64,000 bases of DNA from Zygnema circumcarinatum (GCA_037447605.1 CM074812.1:852736-916735); one strand, 5' to 3'. Shown: positions 23,461-35,230, counted from the stretch's first letter. Program-made: numbers and translations. Notes: generated from the letters alone by a model not told the origin.

Positions 23461-25419
23461 ATGGAGGGGCCAGAGAAGATACCTGGCGTGAAGGTGAGAT
23501 TTCTAATTAATCACATATGCTTCTTATTTCTCCTTACTGCGATGGCTCTTCTCTGCAGCACATAAAAACTGCACATCGAAATTCCATTTCATACGAATAT
23601 TTCATCTTTGTCCCCTCCAATTCCTAATCCCTCCCTCCCTCCCTCTCTCTTTCCCCTACCTTTCATCCTCTCTCTCTCCCTCCCTCTCTCTCCCTCCCTC
23701 CGTCTCTCTCCCTCCCTCCCTCTCTCTACCTCCCTCCCTCCCTCCCTCCCTCCCTCCCTCCCTCCCTCCCTCCCTCCCCCCCTCAATAATTTGATTTTTC
23801 GCAACCCTATTTCGCATATACCCCCCCCTCTTACCGACCCCCCTTTCCCCTCCCCTGCAGGGAAACCACGATGGAAGGAGAGCCCCTGTTCCGCGTTTCG
23901 GAGAGTGGGAGGAGAAGCCCCTCCAAGGCACCTACTCGGGCCAGTTTGAGCTCGCCATGGCGACCCGCCTCGGCGCAGAGGCAAAATCAACAAAGGAAGA
24001 TCTGCGGAAACCTCGCCCTCCTCCCTCGTCCACTGCCTCGCAGGGAGGGTCAGGACAGGACTCCCTTACGAAGTCAGATGCAAAAACTGCATATAGAGCA
24101 CAAAGAAAATCGACTTCGTCTACTACGAACCCTTTGAAGAATGGTTCCGCGGAAGCGTGGGAAGTGAAGAAACCTCCTTTTGTTTCTCCTGCAGCATGTG
24201 CACCTTCTGATCTTCCTCCCAAGGGGGGGACAAGTGGTTCTAAAGGAAGCAGTCCGGGGAGAACAATGGATCGGAGACAAGGGGGAGAAGAGAGGAGGAG
24301 GCAGAGGGTGCGGGAGTACAGCGCGGAGGAAAGTGCGGGTGGTGAACATTCCAAGGGGGAAAACTTAAATGAGACCTCACATAAGAGAGATGGCGGAGAG
24401 AGGGAGAAGAGGGAGAAGCCTGCACTCATACATCCTCCTCTCACTCTTCAGGTTGAATCTCTGAAAAACTCTCCGAGGTCAGAAAGCGGAGAGTCGATTC
24501 GGAGTCCCGGAAGCAGAACCCCCAAATTTGGAGGCTGGCAAGAAGCTCAAGGTTTAGTTGCATCAGGGGAAAGCTTTACTCAGCAGTTTGAGGTGATGAA
24601 GGAGGAGAAGAGAAACTCTCCGTTACGTGTCGAAGCTGGTTCAGAAACTAATCGGAAGGCCGGTTACAGTATGCCTGAGAGGAAAGTGAAGGAAAAGGAA
24701 GGAGAGGGTGCTTTAGCCTCTTGGAAAATGGAGGAGAAGACTGCTACAAGGAGATCATCTGAAGGGAGTGATGTTCATGTGCGTAGGGGAGGCTTAGTGG
24801 TGGGTCCCACTTTGGGAGGGCTTTCTGAAACTTTGGGAGGGAGGTGGTCACAAGGTTCGGTAGGACATGGAGATAAAAGAGATGCTGTTACAAGGAGACT
24901 GTTGGATACGTCGGAGAGAGGGAGGAGGGAGGGAGAGAGTAATAGCTCCGGGAAAGTGTTGAGGACACCAAAGTTTGGAAGCTGGGATGGAGCGTCTGGA
25001 GAGGGGCAGTACACAAAGGAGTTCGGGTACATAAAAGCAGAACGCATGGCTGGAAAGGAGGGGGGAGGAGGAGGTGGAGGTAAGGGAGGTTTAAGTTTGA
25101 CCAAGGTGGTTCCACATGACGATAAGAATTCAGCATCCTCTCCTATCAACTCGGTAAGGATATGCTTGATTTTGTCTTCCCCATTTCAAAGCATGCGGAT
25201 GGGTTGCGATGCGTGTTATCGTTTATGTGCTTTAGACGAAATTTGTGAGGGGCAAGTAATAGGTTTTTTGCTGGTGAATGAGCTTGACAGGGAATCATTG
25301 CACCTTTGCAATGGGCCGTTGTCCTTGGGTTGAATTGGCTTGATGATGGGTAGAGAGATTTGCATTTGCAGAGATGTCCCGTTGGAAGTCGAGGTGTTTT
25401 TTCGACCATCCTGGGTTAA
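23461..25419 (+). CDS. RIN4: RIN4-like protein with three NOI motifs
   Basis: RIN4/NOI proteins are small plasma-membrane hubs that restrain plant basal defence and are guarded by NLR receptors in angiosperms. Exons: 23461-23493, 23861-25153, 25372-25419; all phase 0, 457 residues. NOI motif 1 is near the N-terminus (VPRFGEWEE, about residues 21-29), motif 2 is TPKFGGWQEA (about 228) and motif 3 is TPKFGSWDGA (about 378), each followed by an F/Y-containing segment (TYSGQFELA, FTQQFEVMK, YTKEFGYIK). The core fits the [VT]PxFGxW consensus. The sequence between motifs is Arg/Lys/Glu/Ser-rich and disordered. The final short exon (SRCPVGSRG...) is assigned from splice sites only; it holds one Cys that might be acylated, but the usual multi-Cys tail is not evident. 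At 457 aa it is about twice Arabidopsis RIN4 (211 aa). Confidence 0.8.
23625..23782. repeat. CCCT/CTCCCTC microsatellite in intron 1 of the RIN4-like gene
   Basis: Tandem CCTC units, nearly perfect from about 23727 to 23780, inside the first intron. The mirror-image GA array in the 5' UTR about 200 bp upstream could pair with it in the pre-mRNA. Confidence 0.9.
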
Positions 25420-27614
25420 GCTGCCTTCTTGTCAAATGTATTTTTGTCAATCATGATGAGGAGGAGAGGGACAGACGCAGAAAGGGGAAGATTCTAAGTG
25501 CTAAGAATCCTTGCGTTTTGTGGGAACTTGCAGAAACCACCTCATACAGGACCACTGTTTTGCTGCCTGGCCGCCCTGACGATGGAGTAACTATCCAAAG
25601 AAAAGGGACGAATAAATGAGCGCTTTGTCTTTGGATTACATTCGATCTAAAGATGAATGAGCGGCTTCATTCGTAGGGTGAACCAAGCCGATGTCGATGT
25701 CTGCAGTTCTCTTCTCGCGGAGTGCTCAGTTGCTTTGTGAGAAGCAGCGTGTCCAGGTGAATAGCGTCATGTCTGTGAGCTTGAACCTTAATAGGAACAG
25801 TGATTAGGAAATAAGTGGTCACTCAGGGCTCGTCTTTGGCAGCGCTCAAGGGGGAAATAGGTCGGAGGCTGTGAAGGGGACTGGGTGACCATTGGTAGGA
25901 TCGGGGAGACATACTTCTTGCATGTCTCATTTTTCGTTTTTTTTTTTTTTTTTTTTTCTCTTTTGTGGGATCTTTTGTAAAGGGTTTTGCTCACTAAGTA
26001 CATGTTAAGTTTCATATTTTCGATGCTCGTCGTTGAATACGAGTGACAGGTCAATCATGCGGCTATGGCTCACTCTCCTGAATGTTCTCCGGCAAAAATG
26101 GCGAGGGGCGAAGTGATAGTCGCATGCAGGCTTGCATGCATTTATTGAAGTTAGCATGTACGCATGCTATCATGCCTTGCTCGATGTCTGTATCCCGCTC
26201 CCTCTCCCTCTCCAACTCCCATTCTCTCCCTCTCTATCGTTCGATTACAACTTTTCCAGGCAAACATGGACACAGGACCGAAACCACTTCATGACGGAAT
26301 AAACGAAACCGAACTAAACAAGTACACAGGAAACAATCTGATCCCTTCAGGGGGAGTACAAAATAGTGATTAATTGCAACAGTAAGGTAATGATAACATT
26401 ATCCTGCGATGGCAGCCGCCTTTCTTCCCACAGAGATGGGCAGTTCCCTTTTCAGACGGCCGTTCTTTGGGGTCCGACAACAAACTTCTTGCTAACCTGT
26501 GGACCTGCTAAAACGAGTCTCCATAAAAGAAATCCCGCAGGATTCAGGGAGACTCAGACAAACCCTACAAAAGCCCCAAGGCCTCCGAGGTTCAGGAGAC
26601 CCTTCTGACTTGAATGTTATAGGATTGTGGCACACCCTTAAGAGTAGGGCATGTCAAATGGAGGAACGAATGAATGGTTAATGATAGGACCTAAGACTAA
26701 GGCTAAGTCTAGATCTTCACCTGCTTGGACATGCAATGTCCACAAGGACTTTCAATGTGCAATATCTGCAGGCCCTCGGTGCAGTGCGTGCAAAAAAGAA
26801 AATGAAAAACGGCGAGTGCCTGTACTGAGGTTTCCGTCTTTGGAACCTGCAGCGTCTGGCAGTGTCGCTCTGAAAAACTGTGGGCTTGGTTGGATATTCC
26901 CCACTCACTTTCTCCATTCAGCAGGAATGTCATCGTTCCTGACAGGTTTCATCTTTACCTGCACACGCGGAGAGAGAGAGAGGTTAGAGACAGGCAGAGA
27001 GGGAGAGATTGATGACAAGCTTCTGGTGTGCTCTGTGTTCTTATATATGGATCGAACCACAACGAGAACAATCATATTTTACTTACCTTTCTTCCTGGTT
27101 GCTCGTCAAAATTAATTTGGACATCATTGACATTGCTTTCCAATTGGGGAGAAAAAGGGGAAAAGAAAATATGAAAACTGACAGCGATGATAAGTCTGCA
27201 AGAATGGTTCTCAGTCAGACCCTTGCCTCTTTCAATGCTTTGAAACGTAGAATACTTGCAGGTCCCACTCAGATCACTTTTCCGGGTATTACTAACGTAT
27301 GTGCTACCTTTCATGTTTTGTCATTGTCTTTGCCGCTTTAACATGAAAGTCCAATTGACATGGCTAACTCCGAAGAGCATTCCTATCATCCCTGGCTTGT
27401 AACCTGAAAAAAGCGAAATAAAGTTGCTCGACTAACCCAGTTAGAAATCAACAAACACTACCTTTCGATTCAATGACGTGATTCCACCCGCTTTCTCGCC
27501 TGTCGCCTCCCGTGAAAAAGTAGGCACCACAGAAAGTGCTTGAAACGCTATTTTGAACTTCTCCCAGCACGTCTGCTCCCACCGACAGCCTCCAAACATC
27601 ATCAAATTTCCAAC
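25420..27614. other. Intergenic / 3' flank of the RIN4-like gene
   Basis: No coding gene recognised. A poly-T run of about 20 lies near 25939-25958. Short CT or GA stretches occur near 26200 and 26970. The segment 25440-26080 may contain 3' UTR of the RIN4-like gene. Confidence 0.35.
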
Positions 27615-28710
27615 TCATTCATGCAGCATTGCAGCACTTCGTAAGCCCTTAAAAAAAGAAATGTAGAGTACGGCAGGTCACATTGCACATAGAAATCCCT
27701 CAAAACTCATGTGAAGGTGAAGAAAGAAGACAAATTTAGAATAAAGCAACACTAGATATGTTCTCGCCGTTTAGCGTACGTAAAACCACAAACATACGCA
27801 CCTCCAGAGACGTCGCGCCCAGATTGGAGACAGCCGCGCTCTCCTTCTACATAACCAACCGACTTCTTTCAGTTCGTAGAATCGCACAAAGTGTGTAATC
27901 CTCACATAAATACATAGTTAAAATTATCTGGAAAGAATGCTATAATCTTGGTAGGAGTAACATATTTCTTAGCATTCAACTCAGCCTATCGATTTTCTAA
28001 AATCAGATCAGGGACATGGCAAGTAGCCGTGTAGTCTCAACTGGTAACTTAATGGAAGTAGTTCACTGAAATTCAACTGACTTTTGCTATTTTTATGCAC
28101 CTCAAAATCCTGATTATGCTAGTCCAAACTCTCAAATCCCCTGAATTTTACATTCTAGCTGTCCCAGTCAGCAAAGAAAAGAGACACTAAAAAGTAGAAA
28201 CACATCACATCATGCCATAATAACGTAGCATTAACTCTTTAATAGACGCAGAGCAAGATTCATTTTTCTAGTCTTCCATGGTCCACTGGAAAATCACTGA
28301 GCAAGGGTTGAAGAATTCAACATTAAATAGCCGAAAAGATCACTACAACAAAGAGGAAAAAAAGAAAGGGAGGGCATCCTTCTTACCGTATTAACAGGCT
28401 GCATGCTTTCAAAGGTGTAGTAGGGTACATGGTGTTCCCCAGACCACAGCATTTCCTCTTGCAGGACGACAAGTCGTCGCCTCCGGGACCAATCATTGAA
28501 GACCAACACGAACAGACAGACCAGTAGCAGCGCCATGAAGGATTGCTGTCCTTTTGGAACCCTAAAAAACCTGTATACCTTCGAGACTCTCTGACGAACA
28601 GAGCTTCCCAAAATTCCGAGAAGTGCTGACCCCTGAGCATCGTCCGCTGTCCGAAACGAAAGTCTCTTTGGTGCGATGGGAGATACTTCATATGCGTAAG
28701 GAGTTCGCAT
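27615..28710 (-). CDS. Small putative single-pass membrane protein, unknown function
   Basis: Proposed exons in transcription order: 28710-28387, 27846-27802, 27647-27615, giving 133 residues in phase 0 throughout with consensus donors (gtaaga, gtgcgt). Exon 1 encodes a basic N-terminal region, then one hydrophobic segment (SFMALLLVCLFVLVFNDW, about residues 61-78) followed at once by SRRRR, and then an acidic/aromatic tail (EEMLWSGEHHVPYYTFESM). That looks like a signal-anchor protein of the endomembrane system. I do not recognise the family. An in-frame extension upstream of 28710 exists (LTFEKNLPEFAY), so the start may lie further out or come from another exon. The two short 3' exons rest on splice sites and frame alone and could be wrong. 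Confidence 0.45.
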
Positions 28711-29571
28711 GTACGCGAACTCTGGCAAGTTCTTCTCAAAGGTCAGCTGGCAGCTGAGACTGAAAGCTACGAGCCATCTGGAAGGCAGGGACCACAACTT
28801 GTGACTCGAAATAGGGCTCAATGGCTTGTCTGTTAAAGACGAACGAAAGGGAGTCGCAGGATTCTCTGATCTTACTGCAGACATCCTGGAAGAGACCTTG
28901 GGAAGCATTATCCTTCAAAAACCCTCTCACATCTGCATACTAGTAAGCCTGTTGGAGGCGCTCATTCAGTTCCTAATCCAATCAATACATGCATGCCCTC
29001 AATGCAAACCTGCGCGAGCAATGCCAGTAGCAGTGGTGGAGAAAGGAGAAACGGAGCTGCAGAGAGAGCTGCTCCGGAGAGTAGAGGTCCTGCAGGGCCC
29101 TCCTTTGAAGCTGCAACGGTCACAGAGGGGGAAAAAAAGAGCCGTTGGAGGGAGCCAGAGATCACGGGGAACCGTCCGATGTGACGCTGAGAAGATCGGA
29201 CGGCCCAGAATGGTGCAGAGCGCAAGCAGCTTCAAATTTCCTCAGGCTGGCGCGTTCCGTGCTAGTTAAACAAAAACAAATTCGTCAAAACACTGCGTTT
29301 AAATTACAAAGAGTACTGTACTGTACTTTAAAAAAATGGAATCAAATATCATAAGAGTACTTGTTCTGGTATCAAACTGGATAAATTTCTATGCCAGTAA
29401 CACGGACCGTTTTTCACGTAGTAACGGCCAACATGTGACCACAATATTTCCGTTCAATATCGACAAATACTGAATGTTTCAATACGATCAGTATTGAGAT
29501 ATATCGAGCATCCGATACGGCCTCATTCCGGGGAAGGCTTCTTCTCTTAGCAATGGCTCCAAGAAGTTTTT
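28711..29571. other. Upstream region of the small membrane-protein gene
   Basis: Probably promoter and 5' UTR of the minus-strand gene; GC content rises at about 28990-29210 and contains GTCCGAT repeats. An open frame on the + strand (28826-29269) has no family resemblance. At about 29450-29520 there is a short hairpin-like AT-rich stretch (CAATATCGACAAATACTG with AGTATTGAGATATATCG). Confidence 0.35.
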
Positions 29572-29626
29572 ATAGCGCTAGAGACACTGTGCAACGTTTT
29601 GTGCGACATCGACTCTCTAGTGAGGG

Positions 29627-30527
29627 TAGATGTGCAGGCCTCTTCAAATAGGGGATTTCGGCTTAAGATAGGGGACTGTCCCCTAACTTGGTTTTGTAAA
29701 CACACGTAAATATGGACTGTACGGACGAAACCGTGCACGTACGGACGAGAATTTTGTGGAGACCTTGCTTCATCATTTCCCAACACTGCTACCGTCGAGT
29801 CTGATTTTTCAGTAATTGGATGGGAGAAAGACGAGTTTCGAAAGAGGTTGACAGACTTTTCATTGGAAGGCATTCTTCACTGCAAACAATTAGATAGTTT
29901 GACCGCTCTTCGAGGGTCTCTTTGAGTAGTTTGCATCACTTCTATAGCTGTCTTGATCAGCCTAAAACTCTTAAGGGAGTGAGACCATTTTTCATTTCAT
30001 TTCTAATTTTAGTTCCTATTTCAGTTTTTCTTTTGTGACTACACCTAGAATTTCAAAGGTTATGATTTGGAATAGAGTTTTTGTGAGGAAATTTCAAGAC
30101 TATGATGGATTCTAAAGTGATACTTGGAGTAATTAATGATGGATGGAAAAGAAAATAGAGAGCTTAGGATTGGATATACAAAGTTTCAGTGCAATTGGGT
30201 TTTTGAATAAGCAACTATATGTTGTAATTGCCAAATGCACAGTTGTTCTAATTGATTGGTAAAATTTACCAATCTATAAGAGTCGAAGAGGTTGCACCAG
30301 TTTCTAAAGCCGTGTTGTTATACCAACAAGTAAAGTTCATATACATCATTGCTATTGTGGTTGCAAATGCAATTCATTTCCTTTTTGTTTTTAACCAAAA
30401 AAATGCTTTTTTGGGGCTTGTGTGGTATTTAAGTTGAAATCACGTAAACTAATCTCAAAATCTTACATAAATAAGCTATTTACGATATTTAGGGGATCTC
30501 CCTTATTTGAAGAGGCCTGTAGATGTG
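29627..30527. mobile_element. hAT-like non-autonomous transposon with 8-bp target duplication
   Basis: The element spans 29635-30519 (885 bp). Its ends are perfect 16-bp terminal inverted repeats, CAGGCCTCTTCAAATA on the left and the exact complement on the right, then imperfect GGGGATTTC/AGGGAGATC. Both sides are flanked by the identical 8-bp word TAGATGTG (29627-29634 and 30520-30527), the target-site length of hAT transposons. The interior is AT-rich, with no frame resembling a transposase. The perfect duplication suggests a fairly recent insertion. Confidence 0.88.
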
Positions 30528-30997
30528 TCGTGCAGACGTAGGAGGCGCGATTGTACGGAAGTCAGGGTCCGTACCGTACCGTATTGCTCTACATGTACCC
30601 CCCCTAATATTTTCGCCATGAGAAGGATGAGAGAAGAAAAGCAACAACAAAATTATGATAAAAACTCTTTATACACACAGCAAAAAAAAGCCACACCTTT
30701 CTTCTTCTTCTACTATTTATAATATTCACACCCAAAAAAGACAAGTGAATCGTGTTATACGGCGCTAGAGACTGTACAACATTGTTGGGACATAGACTCT
30801 TTCGAGGACAAGGAACTAGATGTAGGGTTCAAGCTTTCTGAAGTCTGCCTTATGTGCTTGGAGATGCGGCGCCGCCATTCCTGTACATCAGTATTTGCCG
30901 TACAACCCGTACACTTCGTGTACGAATGGTACGGTACATTACAGTACGGACATTAATGTCGCGCCTCCAACATCTGCAAAACACATCTAGCCTCACT
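30520..30997. repeat. Imperfect long inverted repeat (older foldback element)
   Basis: The left arm from 30520 reads TAGATGTGTCGTGCAGACGT then AGGAGGCGCGA, and later CCGTACCGTACCG. The right arm, read as complement from about 30995, is TAGATGTGTTTTGCAGATGT then TGGAGGCGCGA, and later GTACCGTACC. Arms are about 70 bp with a 330-bp loop. The hAT-like element has inserted at its left end. The word GCGCTAGAGAC at about 29576 also recurs at about 30762, so the surrounding DNA is itself a repeat. Confidence 0.65.
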
Positions 30998-30999
30998 GG

Positions 31000-31272
31000 A
31001 GAGTCCTCAGTCTTTAGTGCTGTTACTGCTGTACACCACAATCCATGGCGGCTCGGCCTCTCTGTGGAGCGCTCGCACTGCTCCTCCTCCCGCCATGCTC
31101 GCTCGGGCCATTAAGTGGTTCTGTAACCTGAACCTGGAAGGAACTATATTTTTCTTAAGAAATATACTATAACTTTTTTTTACAGAAAATCTGTAGGCTG
31201 CGAAAGCTACATTGTCTGCTCTTAGGGTTTCTTGAATGAAGGGATTTCCGTAACCGTTACGACCCTTGGAGT
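31000..31272 (+). promoter_or_regulatory. 5' region of the SNU23/ZMAT2 gene
   Basis: GC-rich CCTCTCTGTGGAGCG sequence near 31050 is followed by a telo-box CTTAGGGTTTC at about 31222-31232, some 40 bp before the predicted start codon. Plant ribosomal and RNA-processing genes often carry this element. No TATA box is assigned. Confidence 0.4.
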
Positions 31273-31386
31273 ATGGAGCAGATAAAATCTAAAATGGTAA
31301 GAACGCCTTGGCTTTGAGATGTCTGGATTTTGGGAAGACTATGGTTCGTGAGCAAGCGCACCTTTCTTAGTCACATTCCTTCAAGA

Positions 31387-31420
<34 letters not shown>

Positions 31421-34400
31421 TTCTCTTTGAGATTGAATTAAAACAAGAAATTTAGGCCAATTGTATTAAGTTTTAAGATATGCCTCTGCTGTTTTTCTCG
31501 CAATGTTCTGCTGCGGTGAAGACTAAAGTCTCTGAAAAGGGCGAAATCCGAGGCCTTTGCAGAGCTCGATACTTTTTCCTTCATATGAATTTGCAAGTCC
31601 TAAAAAATTGAACCCGGGGCTGTTTCAAGCAAGTTCTTAGAGTCAATTAAACTTAATTTCTGAATTTAAGAGGTAACAGTCCTAGCCTTGTTCCTGCGTG
31701 TTTCTTCCAACGAGACTTCTGTCTATGTTTGAAGCAGGCTTTCAGACTTGAAATTTGTAAGAATTGACCGTGGGGCCCCGGAGCTTGGTACCGCTTTAAC
31801 TTTAAGCCATCATTCCGTGGGTAAATCTTATTATACTCATCACGGGGTAAAGAGCACGTTGTCAGTAAATAAAAACAAGGAGATTTTTTTATAAGGAAAA
31901 AAAATAATAGACCTAAAAGGCACGAGAAGCCCATGTGCTTTCCAGACACTTCTACTTTACTCATAGTATTTCTATATGGGGGCTGCAGGCCAGCGGAGTG
32001 GACAACACTTTTCGAAGAAAATGGGATCGGGATGAGTTTGCTGAACGCGCCAAAGAGAGGGACGAGCAGGTAACTGTTTGCTGTACCCTCATTAGATAAA
32101 GGAGGCTGTCTGCATCCGCTCCACTCTGTTACATTTGGATATTAACTTTTGTCAGGCAAGTATGAATTTCCCTTTGTCATTGACATTGTTGAGCTCCGCT
32201 TCATTTTGTGCTGGTGATGCTCTGCTAGAAGGTGTCCTTGAACTCCCGAATGAAGGGTTCTTTGTGGGACAGGAGCGAGAGGAAGAGGATGGCCATCGCA
32301 AGCCCAAGCGTGCGTTTCTCTCCCTCCCTCCCCTCCCCTCCTCCCTCTCTCCTTTTTTAATTGAGAGGATCATTTTTGGGGATCCTTGCTGTTTCCCTCC
32401 ATTTTGATGGGACTATCTATCATAGAAGCTTAGTATCGTAAGACCACAGCAGAGCTTTCTGTTGGAGAGAAAGAGTCCTACGAGGTAACCAGTTTGTCTT
32501 CCATTTGTGTCACTCTCAAGCTGTCTAAGTTTAAGTACTCCGGGGAATGCAGCAAGAGGCCCCCCCGTGCAGCGCAAACCGCTGAAGCATCGCGAATATG
32601 AAGTGGACCTCGAGTCGCGGTTGGGTCGAACGCAGGTGAGCTCGAAACTGGTCGAAATGCGACAATGCATGAATGTGAGAATGGTCGAATGTGAGGAGGG
32701 CTCATCTGAGATGGAGAGGCTCATACATATTCCATGGCTGCTTTAGAGTCTTGCGAGCCAGATTATAACATGTGGACCATATGGCATGTATGTGAACTCC
32801 TCCATGTGAGCTCTTATTGGCATGTTTTTGAACTTCTTTGCTATATGGCCTCAATGGCTACAAGGTAGTTTTGCATACTGAAGTCATAAGTTTCTTTCAG
32901 GCTTTTCCCTTTGGACATTTAAATGAGAAGCTTGAGCACTGTAAGGGTATCTGAGCAGGTTGTTCTATGTGGTTGGACCAGGTGGTGACACCAGTTGCAC
33001 CGTTAAACCAGCAGGTAATGTGTAACAGGCTTTCTCATAGAGTTTTAAAAAGGATATCCACATTGAGATTGTTCTCTCTCTCTCTCTCTCCCACTCTCTA
33101 TCGCTCTGTGTCCCTCTGTGCCATCCGGACTGTTGGCATAGCTCTCGTAGCCAATGCCTGTCCGTATATGGTGACTGCTTGACTCCACATCTGCTACTTG
33201 GCAACATGGGATGCATTTAGATGTTCAGGCATATTTGAATATTTGTACCAGATATGCTTGCAATGTTATAAAGGTTCTTTTCTTGATAAACCAGTAAACA
33301 AGAGTTCATCGAACTGAAACCACTTTGGAGTATACAGAGAATTGTATCCAATTTTGAGGAGCTCGTAGTTGTTGCCTCAAGTGTAACTTGCCTTCTTTAA
33401 AGGGTTTCCATATGGGCAAAAAACCCACCTTCCCACAGTCTCCTTACAACGCCTTAGTAACGGATTTCAGGCCGGATACTTCTGCAATGTCTGCGACTGC
33501 GTCGTAAAAGATTCTGCAAACTATCTCGACCACATCAACGGCAAGAAACGTGAGTTAGTGTCCGTTCAGTTGCAACCATCCTTCAATAAACTTTGAGCAG
33601 TGAGGGTATTTAAAGTAGAGGCCTTTCATTTTCTCGCAAATGAAGTCTGCTTTTCGATCACAGGCTCTCGTGTATTGGGAGCTTCCTGTCACTCAGGCAT
33701 GAAGTGTGTGAATCAATTCTATGTACTTTTATCCATTAAACCTTCCTGCGGTAAGAATTCGTACTGAATACGCTCGTGTTGGAGGCTGATTTGCAGATCA
33801 GAGAGCTTTGGGTATGTCCATGCGTGTAGAGCGTGCAAGTCTCTCGCAGGTGAGGCTGAACCTCTATCTTGAATTGCTGATGCCATTTCTGCATTATTCT
33901 TTTTGTAATCCTATCAACGAGGTATTTGTTATGGTGCCATTTGGGAGTGCCTCGCCAAACAATGATCGAATTGAAGAATTTATGAAGAGCAGGGAAAACT
34001 ACTTGCAGTTTCACCCCATAGACGTTTCGACGTTTGTGAAAGCAATATCGAATCCCTGCAAGTGTTTATTAGTGAGAGTGAGTTCTTTGACGAGGCCGTT
34101 TTGTGTAAGTATATAATAGACGCGATGACCACTTGTCAGTTTACAGAAGCAGAGATTTTATATTGTGCCACAAGCCCTCATAAAGAATTTCAAACAGCAA
34201 ACGAACTGTCTCTCTTTAGCAGTTTTTTTGCATGCCCGGGAGAACTAGCAGGAATAGGATGAATGTTATGTTATGTCATGTTATGTTATGTGATGTGGTA
34301 GTATAACATGAGAGGTTGACTGTGACAGGTGCAAGAGCGGTTTGAAACATTAAAGAGGAAGCAATCGGACACTTCCAGCTTTTCAGAACAGGGTGAGCCC

Positions 34401-34800
34401 ACTGCGCTGAGGCTGCTGCCTGCTGGGGAGGCATCAAAGGGGGAACTGACTTGAATAGAACTGAAATTTGGTTCATTTTCTTCTGACTAAACCACCGGAC
34501 TGGACGCAGATCTGGAAAAAAGAATACAATCGCAGATAGAAGAGGAAGGGGAGCTAAAACGACAGCGGAAAGAAAAGAAAAAAGAACGAAAGGTGATCAT
34601 CGTTGTCTTCTTATCCCCTCCTCCTGCTTGTCCTTTTCCTTTCCCGTTCTCTTCTTCTTCTTGACGGTCTTCTGACCTCCGCCACGGCTTTGGGGATTCA
34701 GAAAGAGAAGCAAGGGGCTGTGGAGGGAGATGTTGGAGACATTGACCCGGAGATGGCAAGCCTCATGGGCTTCGGCGGCTTTGGCTCGTCTAAGAAATGA
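31273..34800 (+). CDS. ZMAT2: SNU23/ZMAT2 U4/U6.U5 tri-snRNP zinc-finger protein, 10 exons
   Basis: SNU23 (human ZMAT2) is a component of the spliceosomal U4/U6.U5 tri-snRNP and pre-B complex, acting near the U6 ACAGAGA/5' splice site. Exons: 31273-31296, 31989-32069, 32273-32309, 32553-32635, 32982-33014, 33471-33549, 33797-33849, 34329-34392, 34510-34592, 34702-34800; frame closes at 211 residues (human 199). Conserved blocks: [18 protein letters not shown], the [18 protein letters not shown] segment, a C2H2 matrin-type finger ([20 protein letters not shown] then HINGKKHQ; Cys91, Cys94, His107, His113), [15 protein letters not shown], a Lys/Arg/Glu-rich helix, and the terminal [14 protein letters not shown] signature. 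Exon 1 offers two ATGs (31273 and 31294); the first gives MEQIKSKM before ASGVDNTF. Confidence 0.94.
31387..31428. repeat. CT dinucleotide run in intron 1 of the SNU23 gene
   Basis: About 40 bp of alternating CT with occasional TTTC. Simple repeat, non-coding. Confidence 0.85.
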
Positions 34801-35230
34801 GAAAGGGCGTTCTTTAATTCTTTCTTTATGTAAAGTTGAGGTTGAATTAAGCCCCTCTTAATGTAACGTGAATACAAACCTTTTCATGATCCCCTTCTTC
34901 CCATGTTCCTTCCTTCTGCGCTTGACCCAATGAAAGCTTCCATCGTGGTCAAACTGTGACCAGTGTCACACCCTTATTTGGCTTTGTGTTCTGCTTTCTT
35001 TACTGGTTTCTTTATCGTCTTGCATTAGAAAGGCGATGAGAGCCGAGCCAAGCCGACCCAACAGCTATAGCCATCGTGAGATTTCTCCGTTTAAGTTGCA
35101 CACTCCTCAGTCGGGAAATCTGCTTCTTTTGTACAAAATGAGATACATGAGGCCACAACCCACAACGGGTTTAGTTTGGTAATAAATCTCGAACTTCTAT
35201 AAGAGTCTCAGTTCTAAGTACTTGTTGTAA
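34801..35230. other. 3' flank of the SNU23 gene, nothing further recognised
   Basis: Contains the probable 3' UTR just after 34800. No coding, RNA or repeat feature is apparent before the retroelement fragment at 35.24 kb. Confidence 0.35.

Noticed and set aside
27480..27634. Minus-strand frame reading KFDDVWRLSVGADVLGEVQN
   Set aside because: It starts right after an in-frame stop and lacks a usable acceptor; it falls in the predicted 3' UTR of the small membrane-protein gene, so it is not called.
28826..29269. 147-codon + ORF over the upstream region of the small membrane-protein gene
   Set aside because: Antisense to the likely 5' UTR and promoter, no domain and no plausible splice partner.
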